DNA from: JANQIO01 sp043513815
Lineage (GTDB): Bacteria; Pseudomonadota; Gammaproteobacteria; Pseudomonadales; Halieaceae
DNA length: 64,000 bases
Assembly: GCA_043513815.1 (NCBI GenBank)
Contig: CP121313.1
Span: 186,001-250,000, forward strand
Reading direction: 5' to 3'
Numbering within the stretch: position 1 is the stretch's first letter; each line of letters opens with the position of its first letter. Shown in pieces: positions 16,270 through 24,823 of the stretch. The position numbers and the translations under genes were made by a program. The notes beneath the pieces are model-generated. The model searched no databases and was not told the origin of the DNA. It was given only the letters and a program-made list of their open reading frames with translations.

Positions 16270-17409
16270 GTGGATATCGACAAGCTATTAAAGTTCATGG
16301 TGGAAAAGGGCGCTTCAGACGCCTTTATCACCGCTGGCGTGGCACCCAGCCTCAAGATCAATGGCAAGGTCATGCCGGTCTCAGATCACGTGCTCACGCC
16401 AGAGCAGGTGTTCAAGGTGGTCACCGGCGTGATGAGCGATGACCAGCGCGCCGAGTTCCATGAGCACCACGAGTGCAACTTCGCGGTTGCTCGCGACGAC
16501 TCTGGTCGTTTTCGTGCCAGCGCGTTCTACCAGCGCAACCAGCCAGGCATGGTGTTGCGCCGTATTGAAACCACTATCCCTACCATCGAGGACCTCAAGC
16601 TGCCCGCGGTCATTCGCGACCTGGCAATGACCAAGCGTGGTCTGATCATCTTCGTCGGCGCCACCGGTACCGGTAAGTCCACCTCTCTGGCATCCATGAT
16701 TGGCTACCGCAACAAGAATTCCACCGGCCATATCATCAGCATCGAGGACCCGATTGAATTCATCCACGATCACGCGGGCTGCATTGTCACCCAGCGCGAG
16801 GTAGGTATCGATACCGAAAGCTTTGAAGTGGCTCTGAAGAATACCCTGCGCCAGGCGCCCGACGTCATCATGATCGGTGAGGTGCGGACCAAGGAAACCA
16901 TGGAGCAGGCTATTACCTTTGCCGAGACCGGCCACCTGTGCCTGTGCACCTTGCACGCCAACAATGCCAACCAGGCCCTGGACCGTATCCAGCATTTCTT
17001 CCCGGTTGAGCGGCACGACCAGATCTGGATGGACCTGTCGCTGAACCTGAAGGGAATGGTTGCGCAGCAGCTGGTGCCAACGAAGGATGGCAAGGGCCGC
17101 CGTGCGGTAATCGAAGTCATGTTGAATACGCCGCTGGTCTCGGACCTGATCCGCAAGGGCGAGGTGCACCAGCTCAAGACCCTGATGGCCAGCTCCAACG
17201 AGCAGGGCATGCAGACTTTCGATCAGGCCCTTTTTCGCCTGTACAAGGAAGGCGCTATCGACGAGGAAAAAGCCCTGGCCCACGCCGATTCGCGCAACGA
17301 TCTGCGCCTGATGATCAAGCTCGATGCCGACGGCGCCGACGGCATGGCCGCCGCACCGGATTTGAGCATTGCCGAAGAAGAGAGCGATCGGCAGAACTTT
17401 ATGCGCTAG
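16270..17409 (+). CDS. pilU: Type IV pilus accessory retraction ATPase PilU
   Basis: PilT paralogue that helps PilT retract pili under load. It has 379 residues, with the longer C-terminal tail typical of PilU. GTG start at 16270, 42 bases after pilT. It begins MDIDKLLKFMVEKGASDAFITAG; Walker A is VGATGTGKSTSLASMIGY; IEDPIEFIHDH and LCLCTLHANNANQALDRI follow. The tail (about 345-379) is acidic. The TAG stop lies inside a 14-bp tandem repeat. Confidence 0.96.
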   Translation: MDIDKLLKFMVEKGASDAFITAGVAPSLKINGKVMPVSDHVLTPEQVFKVVTGVMSDDQRAEFHEHHECNFAVARDDSGRFRASAFYQRNQPGMVLRRIETTIPTIEDLKLPAVIRDLAMTKRGLIIFVGATGTGKSTSLASMIGYRNKNSTGHIISIEDPIEFIHDHAGCIVTQREVGIDTESFEVALKNTLRQAPDVIMIGEVRTKETMEQAITFAETGHLCLCTLHANNANQALDRIQHFFPVERHDQIWMDLSLNLKGMVAQQLVPTKDGKGRRAVIEVMLNTPLVSDLIRKGEVHQLKTLMASSNEQGMQTFDQALFRLYKEGAIDEEKALAHADSRNDLRLMIKLDADGADGMAAAPDLSIAEEESDRQNFMR

Positions 17410-17461
17410 TGGCGCACGGCTAGTGGCGCACGGCCAGTGGCGCACGGCCAGTGGCGCAAGA
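17406..17461. repeat. 14-bp tandem repeat, four copies, at the 3' end of pilU
   Basis: Units CTAGTGGCGCACGG (twice), CCAGTGGCGCACGG and CCAGTGGCGCAAGA, starting at 17406, 17420, 17434 and 17448. The first unit contains the pilU stop codon. The array fills the gap between the convergent genes pilU and ruvX. Confidence 0.93.
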
Positions 17462-17466
17462 TGTGG

Positions 17467-17895
17467 TCAGCTCAGGTCAGCCTGTGCCAACCAGCTTTCC
17501 AGAATCAACTTCGCCGCCAGGCTGTCGGCCGGGTCCTTGCGATAGTCACCACGGTGACCGGACTCCTGCAGTATTTGTTTTGCCTCGAAGCTCGACAGTC
17601 GTTCGTCCATGTAGTCTACCGGCAGCTTGCAGCGCTCGGCGATGCGGCGGCCGAATTTCTGCGCCAGTCGCGAAAGCTCGCTTTCTGTGTCGTCCATATT
17701 GAGGGGGCTACCCACCAGCAGCAGGCCGGGCTGCCACTCTGCCACCAGTGCTTCCAGTGCACTCCAGTCGGGGATGCCGTCGCGGGCGCGCAAGACGGTG
17801 AGCGCCTGGCAGGTCCGGGTTTTGCGATTGCCCACCGCCACGCCAATCTGGCGCAATCCATAGTCAAAGGCGAGAATCGTAGCGGAGCTGTTCAC
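17467..17895 (-). CDS. ruvX: YqgF/RuvX family RNase H-fold nuclease
   Basis: A 142-residue RNase H-like protein. The family acts in pre-16S rRNA 5'-end maturation (YqgF) and was also named as a Holliday junction resolvase. It starts with ILAFDYGLRQIGVAVGN, the first catalytic aspartate; LLLVGSPLNMDDTES and the C-terminal YMDERLSS..A and RKDPADSLAAKLIL (third acidic site) are present. It follows yqgE by 26 bases, the standard order. Confidence 0.95.
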   Translation of the reverse strand: MNSSATILAFDYGLRQIGVAVGNRKTRTCQALTVLRARDGIPDWSALEALVAEWQPGLLLVGSPLNMDDTESELSRLAQKFGRRIAERCKLPVDYMDERLSSFEAKQILQESGHRGDYRKDPADSLAAKLILESWLAQADLS

Positions 17896-17921
17896 AGGCA
17901 GGAAATCGTTTCTGGTGGAGC

Positions 17922-18506
17922 TCAGGCGTGCCCCGCCTCTCCTGACAGCAGGTTCATGTCCACCCCGAGTCGGGCGGCAGCGGCGCTCATGCGCAGGTGA
18001 AATGGCGTATCGAAAATGACGCCGCTATCGGCGGGTAGCGTCAGCCAGCTGTTGTCGGATAGTTCGGCTTCAAGCTGCCCGGCGGACCAGCCGGCGTAAC
18101 CCAGCGCCACCAGGCAGTCTTCAGGGCCTTCCTCGTTGGCAATCGACTCCAGAATGTCGCGCGAGGTCGTCAACCAGATATCATCGGTCACCGCCAGTGT
18201 GGCTTCCCAGTCCCGGGCTGCAGGCCGGTGCAACACGAACCCCCGATCCATATGTACGGGGCCGCCCGCCATGACCGGGGTCTCCAGCATGCGCCCTGCG
18301 GCGGACAGGTTGAGGTGCTCGAGCACCTCTTCCACGGACAGGTCCAGAGGCTGGTTGATCACAATGCCCATGGCGCCGTGCTCGTTGTGTTCACAGAGGT
18401 AGGTCACGCTATTGGCAAAAATGGCGTCGGTCAGGCTGGGCATTGCCAGCAGGAAGTGATCACGCAGGCTGTCGCCTGTGGAGCTGTGCGCTACAGCATC
18501 GTTCAT
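17922..18506 (-). CDS. yqgE: UPF0301 protein YqgE
   Basis: A 194-residue protein of the conserved YqgE/AlgH family, role not established. Family motifs: DHFLLAMPSLTDAIFANSVTYLCEHNEHGAMGIVINQPLDL near the start and ALGYAGWSAGQLEAEL near residue 145. No signal peptide or membrane span. It lies between the TonB-like gene and ruvX, an order also known from Pseudomonas. Confidence 0.94.
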   Translation of the reverse strand: MNDAVAHSSTGDSLRDHFLLAMPSLTDAIFANSVTYLCEHNEHGAMGIVINQPLDLSVEEVLEHLNLSAAGRMLETPVMAGGPVHMDRGFVLHRPAARDWEATLAVTDDIWLTTSRDILESIANEEGPEDCLVALGYAGWSAGQLEAELSDNSWLTLPADSGVIFDTPFHLRMSAAAARLGVDMNLLSGEAGHA

Positions 18507-18549
18507 GGGTAGGTACCGGTGCGGCGGTGGGCGGCAGGCAGCCTTGCCC

Positions 18550-19428
18550 CTAGCCTCTCACTGAGCTTAGCCGGTTTTTCCTGAATTTCCATGTACGGAT
18601 AATTTCGAGCATATCGGTCGTCTCCCGTAATTCCGGGGGAAATGGCTCGAAGGGCGCAGCCATGCGAACGATGCGGATGGCGGCTTCATCCAGTACCGCG
18701 TGCCCGGATGACGACAAAACCTCGATATTGTCGATGCTGCCATCATGGCGGATCGCCACCAGCAGTCGCAGGTCACCGTAGATGCCATACTGCCGCGAGG
18801 CCGACGGATAGTGCTGGTTGCCCACGGCTTCCACGCGTGTGCGCCAGTTGTGCAGGTAGGCGGCGTCGGCGGCCGCCCGCGCCGACAGCGCCGTCAGCCG
18901 CTTCACCCGTGGGCGCTCGGCGTAGGCCTGCTGCTGTTCGTCCAGTCGCGCTTCCAGGCTGGCGATACTCTCGGACAGCTTGCGAATCTCGGGGTCCACC
19001 GCGGCAGAAAATACCGGCTCCGGCTCCTCCTCCATCGGCTCCTGCACTACCTGCCGGAGGGCGTCGTTGATAGTGGTGACAATGGCGTCTTCCCGGGCCC
19101 GGGGCTGTATTTCTGTCACCAGTGGAGCGCCGCCCAGTTCGCGGATGCGGTTGTCACGGAATTCGGCCTGGCGGCGGGTGGTGAGCTCGGCGCGCTCGGC
19201 GAGCGTGCCGCTGCCGGCCTGGTTGGCCTGCGCCACAAAGCGCGCATCTTCTGGAGCCTCACTGCTCTGGTATTGAGCCAGGGTGACTTCCAGCTGTGGT
19301 GCACTGTAATCCGATGCGTCGTTGGCAAAACTGATACCCAGGATGAGCATCAGGTGCAGGGCGAATGCGACGAAGACGAAAAACCCGAGGTGATCGTGCT
19401 GCGGGTTGAGGCGTTCTGCAAACTCCAT
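18550..19428 (-). CDS. TonB-like energy transducer protein
   Basis: A 292-residue protein with the TonB plan: a short cytoplasmic start, one membrane span (about 15-35, LGFFVFVAFALHLMLILGI), a long periplasmic linker rich in Glu, Arg and Ala with a coiled-coil-like part (about 150-190), and a C-terminal TonB fold (about 205-285: YGDLRLLVAIRHDGSIDNIEVLSSSG...EIIRTWKFRK). It lacks the long Pro-Glu/Pro-Lys run of classical TonB and no exbB/exbD lie next to it. It sits just after gshB, as in Pseudomonas, where the similar gene affects twitching. Confidence 0.85.
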   Translation of the reverse strand: MEFAERLNPQHDHLGFFVFVAFALHLMLILGISFANDASDYSAPQLEVTLAQYQSSEAPEDARFVAQANQAGSGTLAERAELTTRRQAEFRDNRIRELGGAPLVTEIQPRAREDAIVTTINDALRQVVQEPMEEEPEPVFSAAVDPEIRKLSESIASLEARLDEQQQAYAERPRVKRLTALSARAAADAAYLHNWRTRVEAVGNQHYPSASRQYGIYGDLRLLVAIRHDGSIDNIEVLSSSGHAVLDEAAIRIVRMAAPFEPFPPELRETTDMLEIIRTWKFRKNRLSSVRG

Positions 19429-19447
19429 TACGACTCTAGTCTACCTC

Positions 19448-20395
19448 TCAGGCCAGTCGCTCCATTATACAGTCCATCAACTGGCCGCCAATGTCGGTGT
19501 TACAGGCGGCGTCGATCTCGCGGATGCAGGTGGGACTGGTGACATTGATTTCGGTGAGATAGTCACCGATAACGTCGAGCCCAACGAAGATCAGGTCTTT
19601 CTCAACCAGTGCGGGAGCCACCTGTTCAACGATCCAGCGGTCGCGATCAGTCAGTTCCCGGGCAACGCCGCTGCCCCCGGCCGCCAGGTTACCGCGAGTC
19701 TCACCGGCCAGGGGTACCCGCGCCAGGCAATAGGGTACCGCTTCGCCGTTGACAACAAGAATGCGCTTGTCGCCTTCGGAAATCTCTGGAATAAAGCGCT
19801 GGGCCATGATGGTGGTCTTGCCAAACCCGGTAAGTGTTTCCAGGATCACGTTGAGGTTGGGATCTCCCGGCTTGACCCGGAAAATGGCGGAACCTCCCAT
19901 ACCGTCCAGAGGCTTGAAAATCACATCGCCGTGCTCGGCATGAAAGGCCTTGAGCCGCTCGTTGTCAGAGCTCACCAGCACCGGTGGGCAACACTGCGGG
20001 AACTGGGTGGCAAAAACCTTTTCGTTGCAGTCCCTGAGGCTTGCGCAGCGGTTGACGATCAGGGTGCCCTGGCGCTCTGCGACTTCCAGCAGGTACGTGG
20101 TGTAGATGTACTCGTTGTCGAAGGGTGGGTCTTTGCGCATCAGAATGACATCGAGGTCGCTGAGCGGCCGAGTGGCTGCCGGCCCCTTGTCGAAAAAGTG
20201 GTCGGGGTCCCTGAAGACCGACAGTGGCGCCATGCTCGCCAATGCCTCACCCTGGTCCAGGAATATATCCTGCGGGGTCATGTAGCTGATTTCCCAACCC
20301 CGATCTGCAGCGGCCCACAGCATCGCCATGGTGCTGTCTTTCTTATAGTTGACCCTTTCGATAGGATCCATGACCACGCCGAGTTTGACGCCCAT
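19448..20395 (-). CDS. gshB: Glutathione synthetase
   Basis: ATP-grasp enzyme that joins glycine to gamma-glutamylcysteine. It has 315 residues, the E. coli length. It starts MGVKLGVVMDPIERVNYKKDST; LIVNRCASLRDCNEK, FKPLDGMGGSAIFRV (ATP-grasp glycine-rich loop) and FVGLDVIGDYLTEINVTSPT (metal-binding end) are present. ATG 20395 was chosen over an in-frame GTG 18 bases upstream because it gives the usual N-terminus. It is divergent from the esterase gene. Confidence 0.97.
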   Translation of the reverse strand: MGVKLGVVMDPIERVNYKKDSTMAMLWAAADRGWEISYMTPQDIFLDQGEALASMAPLSVFRDPDHFFDKGPAATRPLSDLDVILMRKDPPFDNEYIYTTYLLEVAERQGTLIVNRCASLRDCNEKVFATQFPQCCPPVLVSSDNERLKAFHAEHGDVIFKPLDGMGGSAIFRVKPGDPNLNVILETLTGFGKTTIMAQRFIPEISEGDKRILVVNGEAVPYCLARVPLAGETRGNLAAGGSGVARELTDRDRWIVEQVAPALVEKDLIFVGLDVIGDYLTEINVTSPTCIREIDAACNTDIGGQLMDCIMERLA

Positions 20396-20503
20396 AGCCA
20401 GTACCTCGCACACAAAGTGCGGCTAACTTACGCACTTGTTATTGCGGGTGCAAGCCGCCTCCGGTGCACCTAGAATGGCGATAAATCCCGCTGGAGCAAG
20501 GCC

Positions 20504-21751
20504 ATGAGCCTCTATCTCGTGCTGGCAATCATGCTGGCGCTGTTCACCACCACCGCGCTGGTCAAGGCGCGCCGCCTGCACTATGGCGCCATACCCTGGT
20601 TCTTCGCCGGCTGGTTGACCGGAGAACTGGCCTGGTTCCACCTGGCCTGGTCGCTGGTGCTGAGCCTGCTGGTGCTGCTGGGCGGGGGCCTGGACAGCAG
20701 CGCCGGAAGCTGGGGGCTCACCCTGTTCGTGTTTTGCTGGTTGGGCCTGGCCTGGCTACACATTCAGGCCATGAACACGGGGGCCGTGCTGGAGAGCGCC
20801 CTGCGCGATGCCCTGGGCAAGAATTACCGCGGCGATATACCGCTGTCGCGCCAACATACCCTGGACGCTGCGCTCGATAGCCGCGCCTGGATGCGCCCCT
20901 TCCGCATGCGCCGCCCCGGCGTGAGGGTGCATCGCAATATCAGCTACGGCGAGCACGGCGTGCGCAACATGCTGGATATCTATCAGCCGGAGGAACCACG
21001 AGCAGGCGGATACCCGGTGCTATTGCAGGTTCATGGGGGTGGCTGGATGGTGGGTGCCAAGCACCAGCAGGGCCTGCCGCTCATGTACCACCTGGCAAGC
21101 CGCGGCTGGCTCTGTGTGGCCTGCAACTATCGACTCAGTCCGCGCTCTGCCTTTCCGCATCATATTGTGGATGTGAAGCGCAGCCTCGCGTGGATACGGG
21201 AGAACGCTGCCAATTACGGTGGTGATCCGGCATTTGTCGCCATTACCGGCGGCTCCGCTGGCGGCCACCTGGCGGCACTGGCGGCGTTGACTCCCAACCA
21301 CCCGGACTGGCAGCCCGGCTTCGAGGGCGCCGATACCCGTGTACAGGCGGCGGTGCCGATTTACGGCGTTTATGACTTCCTGGATAGCGAGGGCATCCGC
21401 GGCGCCCTGTCGATGGAGGATATCCTGGCGCGCTACGTCATGCAGAACAGCTCTGCGGATGAACGAGAGGCGTGGCAGCAGGCCTCGCCGGTACAGCAGG
21501 TGCGACCGGATGCGCCCCCGACCTTTCTGTTGCAGGGCACTCATGACTCATTGGTCTGGGTGGAAGAGGCCCGGCATTTTGCCAACCGGCTGCGGGCGGT
21601 GTCAGACCAGGTGGTTGCCTACGGCGAATTGCCCGGTGCTCAGCACGCTTTCGAAGTGTTTCATTCGGTGCGTACCGACCAGACGCTGGAAGCAGTGAGC
21701 GGATTCCTTGAGTGGTGTCACGCGCGCTGGCTGGCGGAGCGCAATACCTAG
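20504..21751 (+). CDS. Membrane-anchored alpha/beta-hydrolase (HSL/BD-FAE-type esterase)
   Basis: 415 residues. The N-terminal third holds hydrophobic segments (about 1-20, 27-60 and 70-85), probably membrane anchors, followed by an esterase domain (about 145-405). The oxyanion motif is VHGGGW, the nucleophile elbow ITGGSAGGHLAAL (GxSxG), and the late acid/His region includes GTHDSLVWVEE and GAQHAFEVF. The substrate cannot be inferred; short-chain esters or lipids are likely. Its stop interlocks with that of the GNAT gene on a CTAG. Confidence 0.85.
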   Translation: MSLYLVLAIMLALFTTTALVKARRLHYGAIPWFFAGWLTGELAWFHLAWSLVLSLLVLLGGGLDSSAGSWGLTLFVFCWLGLAWLHIQAMNTGAVLESALRDALGKNYRGDIPLSRQHTLDAALDSRAWMRPFRMRRPGVRVHRNISYGEHGVRNMLDIYQPEEPRAGGYPVLLQVHGGGWMVGAKHQQGLPLMYHLASRGWLCVACNYRLSPRSAFPHHIVDVKRSLAWIRENAANYGGDPAFVAITGGSAGGHLAALAALTPNHPDWQPGFEGADTRVQAAVPIYGVYDFLDSEGIRGALSMEDILARYVMQNSSADEREAWQQASPVQQVRPDAPPTFLLQGTHDSLVWVEEARHFANRLRAVSDQVVAYGELPGAQHAFEVFHSVRTDQTLEAVSGFLEWCHARWLAERNT

Positions 21752-22245
21752 GTGCGCTCCTCGGTCTCGGTTCGATAGACCTCGAAGCCGCGGGACTGGT
21801 AGTTTTGCAGCGCTGAGGGGTGGTCGAGGCTGCAGGTATTGACGGTCACCCGTGCGGCCTCCCAGTTCCAGGCCTCTGCCACTGCCCGGGACAGGAAATA
21901 ACGGCCCAGTCCGCGACCGATGAACGCCGGGGCGAGCCCGAAATAACAGATCTCGACGCTGTCATCGGCGCGCTTTTCCAACTCGAAATAGCCGGCGGGG
22001 CTGCCCTCTACCCAGCCAGCCCAGGTCCGCAAATCTTCCCGCTCCGCATAGGCCTGCCACTGGGCGTCTGACCAGGACAGCTTGTCCACCCACTGCCAGG
22101 GCGCGCCCACCAGTTCATAGAAGAAGCGGTTGAAACGAAATTGCTTGACCCGCGCTTCCTCGACGCGAATGCCGTCAGGCTTGGCCACGGCTTGCGCCTG
22201 GTCCCGGCTCGTCTGTTGCAGGTACCAGACCGTCACCTCAGTCAC
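21748..22245 (-). CDS. GNAT family N-acetyltransferase
   Basis: About 165 residues of the Gcn5-related acetyltransferase fold. The acetyl-CoA loop is seen in YFGLAPAFIGRGLGRYFLSRAV (Q/RxxGxG/A type), followed by VTVNTCSLDHPSALQNYQSRGFEVY, the usual GNAT ending. The GTG at 22245 has GGAGAG seven bases upstream and overlaps the nhaA stop; a GTG at 22260 is an alternative. The acceptor substrate is unknown. Confidence 0.85.
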   Translation of the reverse strand: MTEVTVWYLQQTSRDQAQAVAKPDGIRVEEARVKQFRFNRFFYELVGAPWQWVDKLSWSDAQWQAYAEREDLRTWAGWVEGSPAGYFELEKRADDSVEICYFGLAPAFIGRGLGRYFLSRAVAEAWNWEAARVTVNTCSLDHPSALQNYQSRGFEVYRTETEERT

Positions 22246-23590
22246 GGGAGTTCTCTCCACCGGCCGTCAGCAGGATGGCACAGCCACCCAGGCCCGCCAG
22301 TAGTGAGGCAGCGATGATCCCGGTCTTGGCCAGTAGCAGGTCCTGCGGGTAGCCCGCGAAGCCCAGGTCGGCGATAAAAATAGACATGGTGAAACCAATT
22401 CCCCCCAGCAATCCCACGCCGAGGATGTGGCGCATGGTGAGGCCCGCGGGCAGGTCCGCCCAACCCAGCTTTACGGTTACCCAGGTGAAACCCGCAATGC
22501 CCAGCGGCTTGCCCACCAGCAGGCCGGCCAGCACGCCCAGGCTGATTGGGTGAGCCAGGTAGACAGTGAAGTCGCTGAAGTCGATGGGAATGCCCGCGTT
22601 GGCAAGGGCAAAGATCGGGATCACCAGGTAGGCCACCGGCATGTGAAAGGCGTGTTCTGCGCGCTGGGCAGGCGCCTGCACCAGGCTAACTCCGTCTCCA
22701 AGGCTGTTGACCAGGCTACGAAACCGGTTGTTGTGAATGATATCCGGGTTGTCGGCTACGGAGTGTTGCATTTTCTCGGTCAGATCACGCACCTTGTCGA
22801 TAAACAGGGCCGGATCAAACTTGGGCCGGATGGGGATCGAGAAGGCGATAATGATGCCCGCAATGGTGGCGTGAATCCCACTGGCCAACATGGCGGCCCA
22901 CAGCAGCAGGCCAATCATGGCATAGGGCAGCCCGTGGCGAATGCCGCCGAGATTGAAACTGGCCAGCACGGCGGTAAACAGGCCGACGAATGCCAGCGCC
23001 GTGACATTCAGCGAGTCGGTGTAAAACAGAGCGATCACCGCCACCGCACCCAGGTCATCGACAATCGCCAGGGCGATCAGGAAAGTAATGAGCGATTTGG
23101 GTATGCGGTTTCCCATCAGGCTCAGCGCGCCGATGGCAAAGGCAATATCCGTGGCCATGGGAATACCCCAGCCGTTGGCGGCATGGCCGCTGGGGTTGAA
23201 TGCATAGTAAGCGGCTGCCGGCACCACCATGCCGCCGATGGCGGCCATGATTGGCAGCAACGCCTGCTTGGGAGAGGACAGCTCGCCCACCAGCAGTTCG
23301 CGCTTCAGTTCCAGTCCGATGATCATGAAGAACATGGCCATCAGCAGTTCATTGATCCAGTGATGGATCGACAGGGAGAATACCGCCGTTGAGAAACCGA
23401 TACTGATCGGCTTGTGCAGCAGTTTCTCGTAGGCTTCGTGCAACGGGCTGTTGGCCAGCACCAGGGCCACCACGGCACACATCATCAACAGCACACCGCT
23501 GGTGGTCTGACGGTGGACGAACTCCTCCAGTGGAGTCAGTACGCGGTCGAAGGATTTTTCCCAGGGTGCGACGTAAATGCCTTTGGCCAT
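22238..23590 (-). CDS. nhaA: Na+/H+ antiporter NhaA
   Basis: Inner-membrane antiporter that exports sodium in exchange for protons. It has 450 residues, longer than E. coli NhaA by about 60, mainly in the loop around 255-320 and at the ends. The paired aspartates are in ALAIVDDLGAVAVIALFY, and family stretches MATDIAFAIGAL and GIGFTMSIFIADLGF are present. A GGAG ribosome binding site precedes ATG 23590. A sodium antiporter fits a marine host. Confidence 0.95.
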   Translation of the reverse strand: MAKGIYVAPWEKSFDRVLTPLEEFVHRQTTSGVLLMMCAVVALVLANSPLHEAYEKLLHKPISIGFSTAVFSLSIHHWINELLMAMFFMIIGLELKRELLVGELSSPKQALLPIMAAIGGMVVPAAAYYAFNPSGHAANGWGIPMATDIAFAIGALSLMGNRIPKSLITFLIALAIVDDLGAVAVIALFYTDSLNVTALAFVGLFTAVLASFNLGGIRHGLPYAMIGLLLWAAMLASGIHATIAGIIIAFSIPIRPKFDPALFIDKVRDLTEKMQHSVADNPDIIHNNRFRSLVNSLGDGVSLVQAPAQRAEHAFHMPVAYLVIPIFALANAGIPIDFSDFTVYLAHPISLGVLAGLLVGKPLGIAGFTWVTVKLGWADLPAGLTMRHILGVGLLGGIGFTMSIFIADLGFAGYPQDLLLAKTGIIAASLLAGLGGCAILLTAGGENSRD

Positions 23591-23669
23591 ATTGTGCTCC
23601 GGCGCGGGTGACAGGCTCGATTATTTCGGCTGTGCCCGCGGACTACAAGTGTGCAGATCTGACGGAGCG

Positions 23670-24095
23670 TCAGCCCCGGGTCAGTTTGGCGGTGTGGCTG
23701 GAGGTGGCGGTCAGCACGCCGTCGGCGTTGTAAAGCTCGCCTTCCAGGAAGCTGATCTTGTAGCCGGCCCGGCGCACGGTACCGCGGCAACGGAACCGCC
23801 CCGCCAGGGAGGGTTCGAGAAAGCTGACCTTGATTTCCAGGCTGGCCAGGCCGCTCACGTCCCGCTGGCTGGCGAACACGGCGTGGGACATGGTGGCGTC
23901 CAGCATGGCAGTGATGATGCCTCCCTGAACCACATTGGTGGAGTGGCACAGCTCCTCACCGATGTCGTATTCCATCACGCACAGCCCCTCATCGACATCG
24001 ACGACGACACCGCCGAGGGTGCGGATGATGGCCGGGCGGTGGTTGTTGAGGGTGGCTATCAGCTCGGTTTTACTGCTGTCCGCGATGTCTGTCAC
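23670..24095 (-). CDS. PaaI-family hotdog thioesterase
   Basis: A 141-residue single hotdog domain. Recognisable parts are the helix region HSTNVVQGGIITAMLDATMSHAVF, with the acidic residue typical of PaaI/thioesterase-4 enzymes, and LEIKVSFLEPSLAGRFRCRGTVRRAGYKISFLEGELYNADGVL. It probably hydrolyses an acyl-CoA; the acyl group is unknown. Its ATG overlaps the rsmE stop by four bases. Confidence 0.88.
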   Translation of the reverse strand: MTDIADSSKTELIATLNNHRPAIIRTLGGVVVDVDEGLCVMEYDIGEELCHSTNVVQGGIITAMLDATMSHAVFASQRDVSGLASLEIKVSFLEPSLAGRFRCRGTVRRAGYKISFLEGELYNADGVLTATSSHTAKLTRG

Positions 24096-24823
24096 TGCAT
24101 ATCTCCCCAGTGGAATTGAAGTATGGCCAGCGCCGCCAGCGGCGCAGTTTCGGTGCGTAGCACACGCGGGCCGAGCGCCAGGGGCTGAAAGCCCGCCTTG
24201 CCTGCGAGCGCTATTTCCGCCGGCGAGAGTCCGCCTTCCGGGCCGACCAGCAGGTCCACCGACGCTGGCGCCGGCCGTTCGCCCAGCCCCTCAGGGCTGC
24301 GATGATGCAGTACCAGTTTGAGGCTTCCACCGGCAGCGGGAAGCCAATGGTCCAGCGTCAGGGGCTCGGCAATCACGGGCAGCCGGTTGCGACCGCATTG
24401 CTCACAGGCGCTGATGGCGACTTGCTGCCAGTGCTGCCACTTCTTGCGCTGGCGCTCGCCCTTGAGTCGTACCTCGGTGCGTTCTGTCACCAGCGGCTGT
24501 ATCGCGGCGACCCCCAGTTCGGTGCTCTTCTGGACGACCAGGTCCATGCGCTCTCCGCGGCTAATGCCTACACACAGGGTGATGGGCAGCCTCGCCTCGC
24601 ATTCGGCATCGGAAAATGACTTCACGGCGACCGTCACCGCCTGTTTGGCCACAGCGGTAATCTGCGCGAGATATTCGCCACCGCGCCCATTGAAGAGTGT
24701 CAGCTCGGCGCCCTCGCGCAGCCGCAAGGCACCGGCGATATGTCGACTGGGGCCGGGCTCAAGGGTGAGCACGCTACCCGCTGCCAGGGCCTGCTCGGTA
24801 AAGAACCTCGGCGCCCCGGTCAT
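24092..24823 (-). CDS. rsmE: 16S rRNA (uridine1498-N3)-methyltransferase
   Basis: SPOUT methyltransferase for U1498 of 16S rRNA, 243 residues. An N-terminal PUA-like domain (about 1-75, with HIAGALRLREGAELTLFNGRGGEY) is followed by the SPOUT knot: ELGVAAIQPLVTERTEV, SACEQCGRNRLPVI, VDLLVGPEGGLSPAEIALA and LGPRVLRTETAPLAAL. It overlaps metF by four bases (ATGA). Confidence 0.96.
   Translation of the reverse strand: MTGAPRFFTEQALAAGSVLTLEPGPSRHIAGALRLREGAELTLFNGRGGEYLAQITAVAKQAVTVAVKSFSDAECEARLPITLCVGISRGERMDLVVQKSTELGVAAIQPLVTERTEVRLKGERQRKKWQHWQQVAISACEQCGRNRLPVIAEPLTLDHWLPAAGGSLKLVLHHRSPEGLGERPAPASVDLLVGPEGGLSPAEIALAGKAGFQPLALGPRVLRTETAPLAALAILQFHWGDMQ

Noticed and set aside
16381..17445. 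A 354-codon minus-strand frame opposite pilU
   Set aside because: Antisense to a fully conserved PilU; no domain recognised.
19406..20473. A 355-codon plus-strand frame opposite gshB
   Set aside because: It is fully antisense to a clear glutathione synthetase; such mirror frames are frequent at this GC content.
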